A stretch of DNA of 64,000 bases from Citricoccus sp. K5 (GTDB lineage: Bacteria > Actinomycetota > Actinomycetes > Actinomycetales > Micrococcaceae), in contig NZ_LR732817.1 in NCBI RefSeq assembly GCF_902506195.1, positions 2,078,985 through 2,142,984 on the forward strand, written 5' to 3'. A model generated the notes under the pieces. That model ran no database searches. It was not told the origin of the DNA and worked only from the letters and a program-made list of their open reading frames with translations. Made by a program: the position numbers and the translations under genes. This document shows positions 15,945 to 25,011 of this stretch, piece after piece. The stretch's first letter is position 1; each line of letters starts with the position of its first letter.

Positions 15945-17819
15945 CGCGGTTTCTCTACCGGACGTAGAACTCGCAATCTCGGGCAGGCCACCACGGGCCA
16001 CATCGCGGACTGAACCCCGGGCCGCCTCGACCAGCAGGGCATGGGCTTCGGCGTCCGTGCCGGCCTCCAGCGTGGCCCGCTGGGCCAGCGTCCACTGCCG
16101 GTAGCGCTCAGCCTCGGCAGAGGCACGCTCGGCGTCCCAGCTGAGCAGGGGTGCCATCAGGTGGGCGACCGTTCCGGCGGCGGCAGCGCCGGCGTCGTCC
16201 GCCTCGAACACCGCGCGGATCCGACGGGCCAAGACATCCTGGACCGAGCGCGCACCCTCATGTGTGACGGCGTGCACGGCCTCAGCGGCCAGGTGTCCGG
16301 GCAACCCGGGCAGCTCCTCGGCCAGCTCCGGGGTGGCCACGGCCAGCGCGATGACCTCCGGGGCGCCGGAACCGTAGCGGTGCAGCAGGGATTCGACCAC
16401 GGCGGCCGGCAGGCCCGAGTCCACGCCGAGCAGCAGGCGACGGTTCCAGGCGGGAGTCCAGCCCAGGGCGCCGAGCAACGGCAGATCCGCGGTGCAGGAG
16501 GCGGGTACACCCTCCCCCGAGCCGGTCACGTCCTGGCCGGTCAGCAGCCCGGTTTCATTGGCACCGGCTGATCCGACGGCGGCGTCCACGGCGTCAGCGG
16601 CCATGGTCCGGTAGGTGGTGAGCTTGCCTCCGGTGACCACGGTCAGCCCCGGCAGCGGGGTCGCCACCACGTGCTCGCGGGAGACTTTGGCCGTGCCCGC
16701 GGCCGCAGCGGTGTCCCCCAGCGGCTCGTCCTCACCCGGCGGAGTGACCAGCGGCCGCAACCCGGCGAACACCCCGATCACATCCGACCGGCCCAGCGGT
16801 TGTGACAACACGGCATTGGCGCGCTCTAGCACGTAGTCGATGTCCTCGCTCGTGGCGGCGGGTTGATCGACATCTTCGCGCCAGGGCGTGTCCGTGGTGC
16901 CGATGATCCAGTGCCGGTCCCAGGGGATGACGAACAGCACCGACTTCTCGGTGCGCAGGATCAGCCCCGGGGTCGAGGTGAACCGGTCACGCGGGACCAC
17001 GAGGTGGATGCCCTTGGCGGCGGTGACCCGCGGCATGCCCTGCACCACCGGCTCCTCCCGGCCGTCCGGATGGCGGACCGGGATGGAGCCGGTCCAGACT
17101 CCGGTGGCGTTGATGACGCGGCGGGCATGGACGGTGATCCGCTCGCCGGTCTCCCGGTCGAGCACCTCCGCGCCGAGGATGCCGCCGGCCTCAGACCCGA
17201 GGTACGCGGTGACCTCGAGGCGGGACGCACAGTGGGCGCCGTGGACGGCGGCCGTGCGGACGAGCTCGATCACCAGGCGGGCGTCGTCCACCTGGGCGTC
17301 GTAGTAGCGGATCGCCCCGATGTACGCCTCGGGCTTCAGTCCTGGTGCCAGGCGGGCGACGGCGGCCCGGCCGAGGTGCTTGTGCACGGGCAGGTGCCCC
17401 GTGCGCCCGGCGGCCATGCCGTCATAGAGCGCGACGCCGGCCCCCACGTAGGGCCGTTCCCACGGCTTGGACAGGGGGTACAGGAACGGCACGGGCCGCA
17501 CCAGGTGCGGCGCGATGTCCTCCACGAGCCGGCCCCGTTCCCGGAGCGCCTCGTGGACGAGCGGGAAGTCCAGCATCTCCAGGTAGCGCAGTCCGCCATG
17601 GACGAGCTTGGAGGAGCGGGAGGAGGTGCCCCAGGCGAAGTCGGTGGCCTCGACCAGTGCCGTGGACAGTCCCCGCGTGGCCGCGTCCAGGGCGCTCCCG
17701 GCGCCGACGACTCCCCCACCGACGACCAGCACATCCAATGGACGCTCGGGCGTGGTGGCCCGCAGCGCCACGAGCGTGCCGGCTCGGTGTGCGGGTCCCA
17801 GTGCGCCGGTGGTGGTCAT
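15942..17819 (-). CDS. glpD: Aerobic glycerol-3-phosphate dehydrogenase
   Basis: The 625-residue flavoprotein has the FAD-binding dinucleotide fold VLVVGGGVVGAGSALDAA near residue 30, followed by GTSSRSSKLVHGGLRYL, a GlpD hallmark. Substrate-site strings IGTTDTPW and GGKLTTYR come later, then the C-terminal DAO_C cap (about 480-600). It oxidizes glycerol-3-phosphate to DHAP at the membrane and passes electrons to quinone. Length is slightly above the usual 560 because of a longer tail. Its end lies 9 bases from the SURF1 start. Confidence 0.95.
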   Translation of the reverse strand: MTTTGALGPAHRAGTLVALRATTPERPLDVLVVGGGVVGAGSALDAATRGLSTALVEATDFAWGTSSRSSKLVHGGLRYLEMLDFPLVHEALRERGRLVEDIAPHLVRPVPFLYPLSKPWERPYVGAGVALYDGMAAGRTGHLPVHKHLGRAAVARLAPGLKPEAYIGAIRYYDAQVDDARLVIELVRTAAVHGAHCASRLEVTAYLGSEAGGILGAEVLDRETGERITVHARRVINATGVWTGSIPVRHPDGREEPVVQGMPRVTAAKGIHLVVPRDRFTSTPGLILRTEKSVLFVIPWDRHWIIGTTDTPWREDVDQPAATSEDIDYVLERANAVLSQPLGRSDVIGVFAGLRPLVTPPGEDEPLGDTAAAAGTAKVSREHVVATPLPGLTVVTGGKLTTYRTMAADAVDAAVGSAGANETGLLTGQDVTGSGEGVPASCTADLPLLGALGWTPAWNRRLLLGVDSGLPAAVVESLLHRYGSGAPEVIALAVATPELAEELPGLPGHLAAEAVHAVTHEGARSVQDVLARRIRAVFEADDAGAAAAGTVAHLMAPLLSWDAERASAEAERYRQWTLAQRATLEAGTDAEAHALLVEAARGSVRDVARGGLPEIASSTSGRETA

Positions 17820-17854
17820 CTCGCTCAGGCGTCTCCGGTTCCGTCAGGTCCCGC

Positions 17855-18991
17855 TCAGCGGTCCCCGGTCGGGGCCACGAGGACCTCGACCTTCTGGAAC
17901 TCCTTGATGTCCGAGTAACCAGAGGTGGCCATGGCCCGCTTGAGGGCGCCCATCAGGTTGGAGGTGCCATTGGTGTGGTGGCTGGGTCCCCACAGCACGT
18001 CGTTCAGGCTGCCGACGGTGCCGACGTGGGTGCGGTCCCCGCGTGGCATGTCCTCGTGGGCGGCTTCCCCGCCCCAGTGCCAGCCACGGCCCGGGGCCTC
18101 CTGCGCGCGGGCCAGCGCGGCGCCGAGCATCACGGCGTCGGCGCCCATGGCCAGGGCCTTGACGATGTCCCCCGAGTTGCCCACGCCGCCGTCGGCGATC
18201 ACGTGGACGTAGCGTCCGCCGGACTCGTCCATGTAGTCCCGGCGTGCCTCGGCGATGTCCGAGATGGCCGTGGCCATCGGCACCCGGATGCCCAGGGCAC
18301 GGCGGGTGGTGGAGGACGCCCCGCCGCCGAAGCCGACGAGCACGCCGGCCGCACCGGTGCGCATCAGGTGCAGCGCCGGGGTGTAGCCGGCCGCACCGCC
18401 GACGATCACGGGAACGTCCAGTTCGTAGATGAACTTCTTCAGATCCAACGGCTCACGGTTCTGGGACACGTGCTCAGCGGACACCGTGGTGCCGCGGATG
18501 ACGAACATGTCCACCCCGGCGGCCAGCACGGTCTCGTAGTACTCCTGCGTGTGCTGCGGGGTCAGGGACCCGGCCACCACCACGCCGGCCTCACGGATCT
18601 GGGCCAGGCGCTCGGTGATCAGCTCGGCCTGGATCGGCTGCGAGTAGATCTCCTGCAGGCGCCGCGTGTTCACCGGCGAATAGTTGCTGGGCTCGAAGGA
18701 GGCGATCTCCTCGAGCACGGAGGACGGATCCTCGTAGCGGGTCCACAGGCCCTCGAGGTTGAGCACACCCATGCCGCCGAGCTGGCCCAGGGCAATGGCG
18801 GTGTCGGGGCTCATGACCGAGTCCATCGGGGCGCCGATCACCGGCATGTCGAACTTGAAGGCATCGATCTGCCAGTTGATGGACACGTCCTCGGGGTCCC
18901 GGGTCCGGCGCACGGGCACCACCGCGATGTCATCCAGGGCGTAGGCCCGACGTCCCCGCTTGCCGCGGCCAATTTCGATCTCGTTGCTCAC
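17855..18991 (-). CDS. guaB3: GuaB3-type IMP dehydrogenase-related protein (catalytic Cys replaced)
   Basis: This 378-residue TIM-barrel protein lacks CBS domains, as GuaB3 does. It starts SNEIEIGRGKRGRRAY and carries the family strings APMDSVMSP, RYVHVIADGGVGNSGDI and HWGGEAAHEDMPRG. The loop equivalent to GPGSICTTR of true IMPDH (intact in the gene at 32659) reads GGGASSTTR here, so the catalytic Cys is Ser. GTG 18991 is preceded by GGAAAG; the open frame upstream has no similarity. Actinobacterial GuaB3 proteins have been regarded as lacking IMPDH activity, and a GMP reductase role has been reported for cyanobacterial GuaB3. The function here is open. Confidence 0.88.
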   Translation of the reverse strand: MSNEIEIGRGKRGRRAYALDDIAVVPVRRTRDPEDVSINWQIDAFKFDMPVIGAPMDSVMSPDTAIALGQLGGMGVLNLEGLWTRYEDPSSVLEEIASFEPSNYSPVNTRRLQEIYSQPIQAELITERLAQIREAGVVVAGSLTPQHTQEYYETVLAAGVDMFVIRGTTVSAEHVSQNREPLDLKKFIYELDVPVIVGGAAGYTPALHLMRTGAAGVLVGFGGGASSTTRRALGIRVPMATAISDIAEARRDYMDESGGRYVHVIADGGVGNSGDIVKALAMGADAVMLGAALARAQEAPGRGWHWGGEAAHEDMPRGDRTHVGTVGSLNDVLWGPSHHTNGTSNLMGALKRAMATSGYSDIKEFQKVEVLVAPTGDR

Positions 18992-19022
18992 GCTTTCCAG
19001 CCTAGTGCAGGCACTGGACGGG

Positions 19023-19967
19023 TTAGTCCCCGGAGACGGGGGGCGCACCTTCCCCGAGGACGCCCTGCGGCGAGAGACTCCCCAGGATGAGTTCACGCAG
19101 CCGCTCGGCGGCGGGATTGTCCCCGTTCTCATTCCACGCCAGGTGCAGGTCGGCACGGTTGAGGTCCTCGAGCCCGGCGTGCCCCTTCAACTCCTCGGCC
19201 ACCACTCCTGGAGGGGCGAAGTCCATGGCGGAGGCCGGCACCATCGTGATGCCCAGCCCGGCCGCCGCGAACGCCAGCAGAGCGGGCACCTGGCTGGCCA
19301 GCTGCGTGATGGTCGGCGTCATGCCGGCGCTCTCGTAGAGCCGCATCACGAGGTCATAGAAGTACCGCGCCTCAGCGGTCGAGTACATCATGAGCGGATG
19401 ACCGTCGAGGTCCTTGAGCCGCACCCCCTGGCCGGTGGCGAGCGCATGCCCCTCCGGCAGAGCCACCACGAGCCGGTCCTTGAAGATCAGCTCGGTGCGC
19501 ACGCCGGGGCGGGACACGATCGGACGGAGCAGTCCGAGGTCCACGGCACCGCGGGACAACGCCTCCAGCTGGTCGGCGGACACGGCCTCCCGCAACACGA
19601 GGGACACGCCGGGCATGTGCTCCCGGGCCAGCCGCAGCAGCCACGGCAGTGCGGCCTGGCCGGCGATCGCCGTGTAGCCCAGCACGATCGAGCCGGCGTC
19701 ACCCGTGGAGACCCGGCGGACGTCCAGCTCGGTCTTGGTGCACAGGTCCAGGATCCGCCGGGCGCTGGGCAGCAGGGTCTGGCCGGCCGCGGTGAGCTCG
19801 ACCTTCCGGCTGCTGCGCACGAACAGCTGGGCGCCCAGTTCCCTCTCCAGAAGCTGGATCTGCCGGCTCAGCGGCGGCTGGGTCATGTTGAGCCGGGTGG
19901 CGGCCGCGCCGAAGTGCAGTTCTTCTGCCACCGCCACGAAGGACTCCAGTTGGATGAGCGAGAACAT
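19023..19967 (-). CDS. LysR-type transcriptional regulator
   Basis: This 314-residue protein has the N-terminal helix-turn-helix (FSLIQLESFVAVAEE, then GAAATRLNMTQPPLSRQIQ) and a LysR substrate-binding domain (about 90-300). The ATG at 19967 follows AAGGAG at eight bases; earlier in-frame starts lack this. It is divergent from glucarate dehydratase across a 74-base gap that contains a T-N11-A box, so it probably controls that operon in response to a glucarate-like acid. Confidence 0.9.
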   Translation of the reverse strand: MFSLIQLESFVAVAEELHFGAAATRLNMTQPPLSRQIQLLERELGAQLFVRSSRKVELTAAGQTLLPSARRILDLCTKTELDVRRVSTGDAGSIVLGYTAIAGQAALPWLLRLAREHMPGVSLVLREAVSADQLEALSRGAVDLGLLRPIVSRPGVRTELIFKDRLVVALPEGHALATGQGVRLKDLDGHPLMMYSTAEARYFYDLVMRLYESAGMTPTITQLASQVPALLAFAAAGLGITMVPASAMDFAPPGVVAEELKGHAGLEDLNRADLHLAWNENGDNPAAERLRELILGSLSPQGVLGEGAPPVSGD

Positions 19968-19986
19968 CAATCCACTCCTTGAATGA

Positions 19987-19999
19987 TTGTGTGCACATA
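19987..19999. promoter_or_regulatory. LysR-type box between lysR and gudD
   Basis: TTGTGTGCACATA fits T-N11-A and centres on a perfect TGTGCACA palindrome (19990-19997). It lies five bases before the TTGGAC -35 element of gudD. Confidence 0.5.
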
Positions 20000-20004
20000 T
20001 TAGC

Positions 20005-20035
20005 TTGGACGAGCATCGATCCACCGACCTAGGTT
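20005..20035 (+). promoter_or_regulatory. Leaderless promoter of gudD
   Basis: TTGGAC (20005-20010), 19 bases, TAGGTT (20030-20035), then six bases to the GTG start at 20042. The layout is the same as upstream of the gene at 30255. Confidence 0.55.
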
Positions 20036-20041
20036 GAAGGG

Positions 20042-21379
20042 GTGAACGCACCGAACCCCGCCCAGGACACCGCCCCTCGCCGCCTCGCCAATACCGGCAG
20101 CATCACGGGCACCGGCCCCGCCATCACCGGCACCACCATCACCCCGGTGGCCTTCGCGGACCCACCCCTGCTGAACACGGTCGGCGTACACGAGCCCTTC
20201 GCCCTGCGCGCCATCGTCCAGGTACACACCGACGCCGGGGTGACCGGCCTCGGCGAGACCTACGGGGACGCCGCCCACCTGGCCCGGCTGGAGCTCGCCG
20301 CCCGCGCGGTGATCGGCGCGGACTCCTTCAACACCAACGAGCTACGCGCCCGGATCGCCCGGGCCCTGGCCGCGGACACCACGCAGGGCGGCCACGGCAT
20401 GTCCGGCATGGTCACCGGCTCCGCCACCGCGGACCGGGTCCTCTCCCCCTTCGACGTGGCCTCCCTCGACATCCAGGGCAAGGTCCTCGGGGTGCCCGTC
20501 AGCGCCCTGATCGGCGGGGCCGTGCGGGACTCCGTGGACTTCAGCGGCTACCTGTTCTACAAGTGGGCCGGGCACCCCGGTGCGGAGGCAGACCGGTACG
20601 GCGAGGCCCTGGACCCGGCCGGCGTCGTGTCCCAGGCCCGCTGGCTCGTGGACACCTACGGCTTCTCCGCGCTCAAGCTCAAGGGCGGGGTCTTCGCCCC
20701 CGAGGCGGAGTGCGAGGCGATCGAGGCGCTGCGCGCCGAGTTCCCGGACCTGCCCCTCCGGATCGACCCGAACGGCGCCTGGACCGTGGAGACCTCCGTG
20801 CGGGTGGCCGAGCGCCTCGGCGGGGTGCTGGAGTACCTCGAGGACCCCACTCCCGGCATCGAGGGCATGGCCGAGGTCCGCCGCCGCACCGGCATGCCCC
20901 TGGCCACCAACATGTGCGTGGTGGGCTTCGCGGACATCCCACCGGCCGTCGCCGCCGGGGCGGTCGACGTGGTGCTTTCCGACCACCACTTCTGGGGCGG
21001 ATTGCGCCGGTCCCAGATGCTCGGCGGGATCGCCGAGACGTTCGGCTGGGGACTGTCCATGCACTCCAACTCGCATCTGGGCATCAGCCTCGCCGCCATG
21101 GTCCACCTGGCCGCCGCCACGCCCAATGTGGACTACGCCTGTGACACGCACACCCCGTGGAAGGAGCCGGAGGACGACATGGTGGTCCCCGGCGTGCTGG
21201 ACCTGAAGGACGGTGCCGTGGCGGTGCCGACCGGGCCCGGGCTCGGCGTCGAGCTCGACGAGGACGCCCTGGCCCGCCTGCACGAGCAGTACCTGCGCGC
21301 CGGGCTGACGGAGCGGGACGATACCGGCTACATGCGCCAGTTCCAGCCCGATTTCGACCCCTCCCCGGCCCGGTGGTGA
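20042..21379 (+). CDS. gudD: Glucarate dehydratase
   Basis: The 445-residue enolase-superfamily protein shows SPFDVASLDIQGK and SGYLFYKWAGH, typical of GlucD. Catalytic and metal elements are LKLKGGVF (Lys pair), RIDPNGAW (Asp, Asn), EYLEDPTPG (Glu), ATNMCVV and the general-base region SMHSNSHLGIS. It dehydrates D-glucarate (and often L-idarate) to 5-keto-4-deoxyglucarate, the substrate type of DHDPS-family dehydratases such as that at 4792. The N-terminal ~35 residues are low complexity and the GTG 20042 start looks leaderless. The end overlaps the next gene as GTGA. Confidence 0.93.
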   Translation: MNAPNPAQDTAPRRLANTGSITGTGPAITGTTITPVAFADPPLLNTVGVHEPFALRAIVQVHTDAGVTGLGETYGDAAHLARLELAARAVIGADSFNTNELRARIARALAADTTQGGHGMSGMVTGSATADRVLSPFDVASLDIQGKVLGVPVSALIGGAVRDSVDFSGYLFYKWAGHPGAEADRYGEALDPAGVVSQARWLVDTYGFSALKLKGGVFAPEAECEAIEALRAEFPDLPLRIDPNGAWTVETSVRVAERLGGVLEYLEDPTPGIEGMAEVRRRTGMPLATNMCVVGFADIPPAVAAGAVDVVLSDHHFWGGLRRSQMLGGIAETFGWGLSMHSNSHLGISLAAMVHLAAATPNVDYACDTHTPWKEPEDDMVVPGVLDLKDGAVAVPTGPGLGVELDEDALARLHEQYLRAGLTERDDTGYMRQFQPDFDPSPARW

Positions 21380-22464
21380 CGGTGGCACCGGCGTCCGGAG
21401 CCGCGGCGACCCCTCCGGAACACCAGGGCACGACGCCGGCCCGCCGGCTTCGCGTGCTCGTCACCGACCCGATCATCGCCCGGTGGTCCACGGTGCTCAC
21501 CTCGGGTGCCCCGGGCCACGACTGGGCGTTCCTCACCGACACCCCGACCACCGCCGACGGCGAGGACGGCGAGGCGACCCAGCGGGCCGCCGTCGCCGAC
21601 TGTGATGTCCTGATCTGCTCGCGACTGACCGACGCGGTGGCCCCGCACGTGCGGGCCGCGCTGGTGCAGGTCACCGGCGCCGGGCTGGACCGGGTGGCGG
21701 TGGACGCCTTGCCCGCCGGCACCGAGGTCACGACCACCGCCCACCATGAGCGCTCGATCGCCGAGCACGTGCTGCTCTCCGTCATGGCCCTCGAGCGGCA
21801 GCTGCTCGTCCGGGACCACGCGCTGCGCTCCGGGACCTGGCGCACGCTGGCCACGGATCCCGCGGTGCCGGCCTTCCGCACCCTGGACACCATGGTGCTG
21901 GGCGCCGTGGGGCTCGGCGGGATCGGCGCGGAGACACTCCGGCTGGCGAGCGCCTGGGGCATGGACACGATCGCCGTGCGGGGCAACCCGGCGGCCGCGC
22001 TGCCGGCGGGGGTGGCGCCGACATGGGTCGGCGGCTCGGGTGAGCTGCCGCGCCTGCTGGCCGAGGCCGACGTCGTGCTGGTGTCCGTTCCGCTCGGTCC
22101 GGACACCGAGGGGCTCATCGGAGCCGATGAGCTGGCCACGATGAAGCCGGACGCCTACCTGGTCAACGTGGCCCGCGGGCCCGTGGTGGACCAGGCCGCG
22201 CTCTACGCTGCGCTCACCGCAGAGGCCGGGAGCCCGACGGCGATCGGCGGCGCCGCGATCGACGTCTGGTGGGGTGCCCCGAGCCCCGGGCGCACTCCCC
22301 CGGCCGACCACGACTTCGCCGCCTTGGACCATGTGGTGCTCACCCCGCACTGCTCCGGCCATGCCGACTCGACCTTCGCCGGGCGAGCCGCAGACCTCGC
22401 TGCGAACGTGGAGCGGTTGGCCGCGGGTGCGCCGCGGACGGGCGTGGTGCGGTCGGATACCTGA
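21376..22464 (+). CDS. D-isomer-specific 2-hydroxyacid dehydrogenase
   Basis: This is about 362 residues from the GTG that overlaps the gudD stop (GTGA); longer in-frame extension would run through gudD and is rejected. It has the bilobal D-2HADH architecture: VTGAGLDRV in the substrate lobe, the NAD-binding fold GAVGLGGIGAETLRLA with its Gly triad, the catalytic Arg in LVNVARGPVVDQ, a Glu/Asp in AAIDVWWG and the catalytic His in LTPHCSG. It is probably an NAD(P)H-dependent 2-keto acid reductase acting with glucarate catabolism. The substrate is not readable. Confidence 0.88.
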   Translation: MTVAPASGAAATPPEHQGTTPARRLRVLVTDPIIARWSTVLTSGAPGHDWAFLTDTPTTADGEDGEATQRAAVADCDVLICSRLTDAVAPHVRAALVQVTGAGLDRVAVDALPAGTEVTTTAHHERSIAEHVLLSVMALERQLLVRDHALRSGTWRTLATDPAVPAFRTLDTMVLGAVGLGGIGAETLRLASAWGMDTIAVRGNPAAALPAGVAPTWVGGSGELPRLLAEADVVLVSVPLGPDTEGLIGADELATMKPDAYLVNVARGPVVDQAALYAALTAEAGSPTAIGGAAIDVWWGAPSPGRTPPADHDFAALDHVVLTPHCSGHADSTFAGRAADLAANVERLAAGAPRTGVVRSDT

Positions 22465-22561
22465 GCGCGGGTCAGGAGACTGACAGTGACCACGCCGAGA
22501 TTGGCGCCGCCTGGGATGAGGTCATCGACCGCAGTCGCACTCACCTCGGGGTCAGGCTGCG

Positions 22562-22942
22562 TCAATACGGCAGTTCGCTGGGGAAGCAGGATCGATAGTC
22601 AGGCGCGGGCGTGACGACGAAGCGCACAGCATCGATCTGGGCCCGACCTTCCAGCAGGGCGCGCGCGATCCGGTGCATGCCGTCCATGAGCCGACCATCC
22701 TGGCCCAAGATGATCGGGAAGGAGATGTCGACCTCGCTGATCAGCCGAGCATGCTCGACGACCTTGCGAACCGTGGCCACTTCGTCACTGCCCTCGAACC
22801 AGTACGCGGTGTCGATCTCGCTGATCGCGTCCACAGCCACGCGTTCGATCGGCAGGCCTCGACTCAGCACGATCAGACGATCGACGTCCCAGGCATCGAA
22901 TCCCCGCTCGGCTGCCGGCCAGAAGTGGTATTGCTTGCGCAT
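22562..22942 (-). CDS. Small ParB/sulfiredoxin-fold hypothetical protein
   Basis: This 126-residue protein carries ILGQDGRLMDGMHRIARALLEG (residues ~78-99). It resembles the D-G-x-H-R-x-x-A core of ParB/Srx-like nuclease-fold domains, preceded by a WDVDRLIVLSRGLP segment. There is no helix-turn-helix, so it is not a partition ParB. It stands alone: nothing nearby suggests a partner, and the flanking gaps of 97 and 152 bases show no clear structure. Similar short orphan proteins are annotated as hypothetical in other bacteria. Confidence 0.65.
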   Translation of the reverse strand: MRKQYHFWPAAERGFDAWDVDRLIVLSRGLPIERVAVDAISEIDTAYWFEGSDEVATVRKVVEHARLISEVDISFPIILGQDGRLMDGMHRIARALLEGRAQIDAVRFVVTPAPDYRSCFPSELPY

Positions 22943-23094
22943 CTACCCAGTCTCGCTGACGGAACTGGACAGCGCCTCCCAGTGGACGATCTCCACAGAC
23001 AGAACCAGCAATTCCAGATGTCGCTTGCACGAACCGCAGCCGAAGTCCGAGGGCGTGGGCGTGGGACACCTTGATGACGCTGGCGAGACTGGGG

Positions 23095-23811
23095 TTACAG
23101 CAACAGCCGCATCACCAGCAGCGCCGCCCCGCCGAGGGCCAGGATCAGGCCGGCCAGGCGTAGCCGCTCGGCGTTCATCCACCGGTTGAGACGGCGGGAC
23201 AGGAGGAAGCCGGCGGCCACGGCGGGGATGAGCCAGAGGACCACCTCCACCGCGTGCCACGTCACGGAGCCCACGAGCGCCAGCAGCAGCACGGAGGTGA
23301 CGGAACCCACGAGGAAGAACGCGCTCATGGTCCCGCGCAGCCGAGCCGGCTCCTGGCCCTGCCAGACGATGGCCATGGGTGCGCCGCCGATCGAGGTGGA
23401 GGTGCCCATGATCCCGGACAGGGCTCCAGCGGTGACCAGCGCCGTGCGGGTGGGGGCGGGGCGCCACCCCAGGAAGGCCGAGCCCACGCCCACGATCACG
23501 GAGGCGACCACCACCCAGGACAGCGCGGCCACGGGCAGCACCAGCACCAGCAGGGCTCCGAGGACACTGCCCGGCAGCCGTCCGGCCAGCGCCCACGCGG
23601 CGCCGCCGAGGTCCAGGTGGGCGCGCTCGCGCAGCGTGACCATCAGCGCCAGCAGGCAGGCGAACATCACCACCAGGGCTGGCAGCAGTTCAGGTTCCAC
23701 GAGGGCGATGACGGGGGCAGCGACCATGCCGGCGCCGAAACCGATAGAGCCCTGCAGCGCCGATCCGACGAAGACGACCGCGGCGATGAGTGCGAAGGAG
23801 CCCGGGTCCAC
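23095..23811 (-). CDS. TSUP family (TauE/SafE-type) membrane transporter
   Basis: The 238 residues form about seven to eight hydrophobic helices. The family motif G-S-A-L-Q-G-S-I-G-F-G-A-G near residue 20 recurs in weaker form as SGIMGTSTSIGGAP near 135. TSUP proteins export sulfur compounds or small organic acids; the substrate here is unknown. The GTG start abuts the TAG stop of the ABC ATPase gene without a gap, so it is the last gene of the peptide-transporter operon and translationally coupled to it. Confidence 0.85.
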   Translation of the reverse strand: MDPGSFALIAAVVFVGSALQGSIGFGAGMVAAPVIALVEPELLPALVVMFACLLALMVTLRERAHLDLGGAAWALAGRLPGSVLGALLVLVLPVAALSWVVVASVIVGVGSAFLGWRPAPTRTALVTAGALSGIMGTSTSIGGAPMAIVWQGQEPARLRGTMSAFFLVGSVTSVLLLALVGSVTWHAVEVVLWLIPAVAAGFLLSRRLNRWMNAERLRLAGLILALGGAALLVMRLLL

Positions 23812-25011
23812 CTAGCCCACCGTAGCGGGCTGCTCCGGTGCCGCCGGTTCCTCCATCGGGAAGTGGCATTCGGCCAGGTGCGTGAAGTCCGCCATCCCCA
23901 CCTGCTCCGGCACGGGAGTGCCGTCCGGCCACGCAGTGCCGGTGCCGGGTCCGGCACCGTGACCGGATCCCAGGCTCCACACCGCCCCGGGCTGGCGGAG
24001 CCCGGGAGCCGGCAGGGCCGCCGTCGTGCGCCCGGCCTCTTCCGCGGTCCGCGCGGCGGGCCGCTCGGTGGCGCAGATGTCCTGGGCCTTCCAGCAGCGG
24101 GTGCGGAACCGGCAGCCCGAGGGCGGGTCCAGTGGGGAGGGCAGCTCGCCGCGCAGCACGATCCGCTCCGCAGGCCGTTCAGCGGGGTCCAGCTTCGGCG
24201 AGGCGGACATCAGCGCCGCCGTGTAGGGGTGCAGCGGGCGCTCGAAGACGTCCTCCGTGGTGCCGGTCTCGATGATCCGGCCCAGGTACATCACGGCCAC
24301 CCTGTCGGCGACGTGGCGGACCACGGAGAGGTCGTGGGAGATGAACAGGTAGCTGACCCCGAGCTTCTGCTGCAGCTCGTTGAGCAGGTTCAGCACCTGG
24401 GCCTGCACGGAGAGGTCCAGGGCGGAGACAGGCTCGTCCAGGATGATCAGGTCCGGGTTCAGGGCCAGCGCCCGGGCGATGCCGATGCGCTGACGCTGCC
24501 CGCCGGAGAACTCCTGCGGGGACTTCTTCAGGTCCGAGGGGCGCAGGCCCACGAGCTGGAGCAACTCGCGCAGCCGGGCGTCCCGCTCCCGGGCAGTCTT
24601 GTACAGGCTCCGGTGGGTGGCCCACGGCTCGGAGATGATCTCCCCGGCCGTCATGCGCGCGTTGAGGGAGGCGAAGGGGTCCTGGAACACCATCTGCACG
24701 CGGCGGCGCCAGGCCATCAGCTCCTTACCGCGCAGCGAGAACGGGTCCCGCCCCTCGAAGGTGATGGACCCGGAGTCCGGGGTCTCCAGCAGCATCAGGG
24801 TGCGGGCCAGGGTGGACTTGCCACAGCCGGACTCCCCCACCAGGCCTACGGTCTCGCCGCGGCCGATCGAGAGGCTGACCCCGTCCAGGGCCTTGAGCCG
24901 ATCATTGCCGGACGCGCTGCGCTGGACCTGGAAGGTCTTGGTGACGTTCTCGACCTCGAGGGCGGTGCCGGAGGTCGGGGCCGGGGCGCTGTGGGTCAGG
25001 GTGGCGGTCAT
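23812..25011 (-). CDS. Peptide ABC transporter ATP-binding protein (DppF/OppF type)
   Basis: This 399-residue ATPase has the Walker A site [14 protein letters not shown]-loop MVFQDPFASLN, signature SGGQRQRIGIARAL, Walker B LIILDEPVSALD and switch His in FISHDLSVV. The C-terminal oligo/dipeptide extension CRFRTRCWKAQDIC carries the Cys cluster that binds iron-sulfur in this family. A tail of about 60 Gly/Pro-rich residues follows. It pairs with the ATPase encoded upstream (4-base overlap). Confidence 0.93.
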   Translation of the reverse strand: MTATLTHSAPAPTSGTALEVENVTKTFQVQRSASGNDRLKALDGVSLSIGRGETVGLVGESGCGKSTLARTLMLLETPDSGSITFEGRDPFSLRGKELMAWRRRVQMVFQDPFASLNARMTAGEIISEPWATHRSLYKTARERDARLRELLQLVGLRPSDLKKSPQEFSGGQRQRIGIARALALNPDLIILDEPVSALDLSVQAQVLNLLNELQQKLGVSYLFISHDLSVVRHVADRVAVMYLGRIIETGTTEDVFERPLHPYTAALMSASPKLDPAERPAERIVLRGELPSPLDPPSGCRFRTRCWKAQDICATERPAARTAEEAGRTTAALPAPGLRQPGAVWSLGSGHGAGPGTGTAWPDGTPVPEQVGMADFTHLAECHFPMEEPAAPEQPATVG

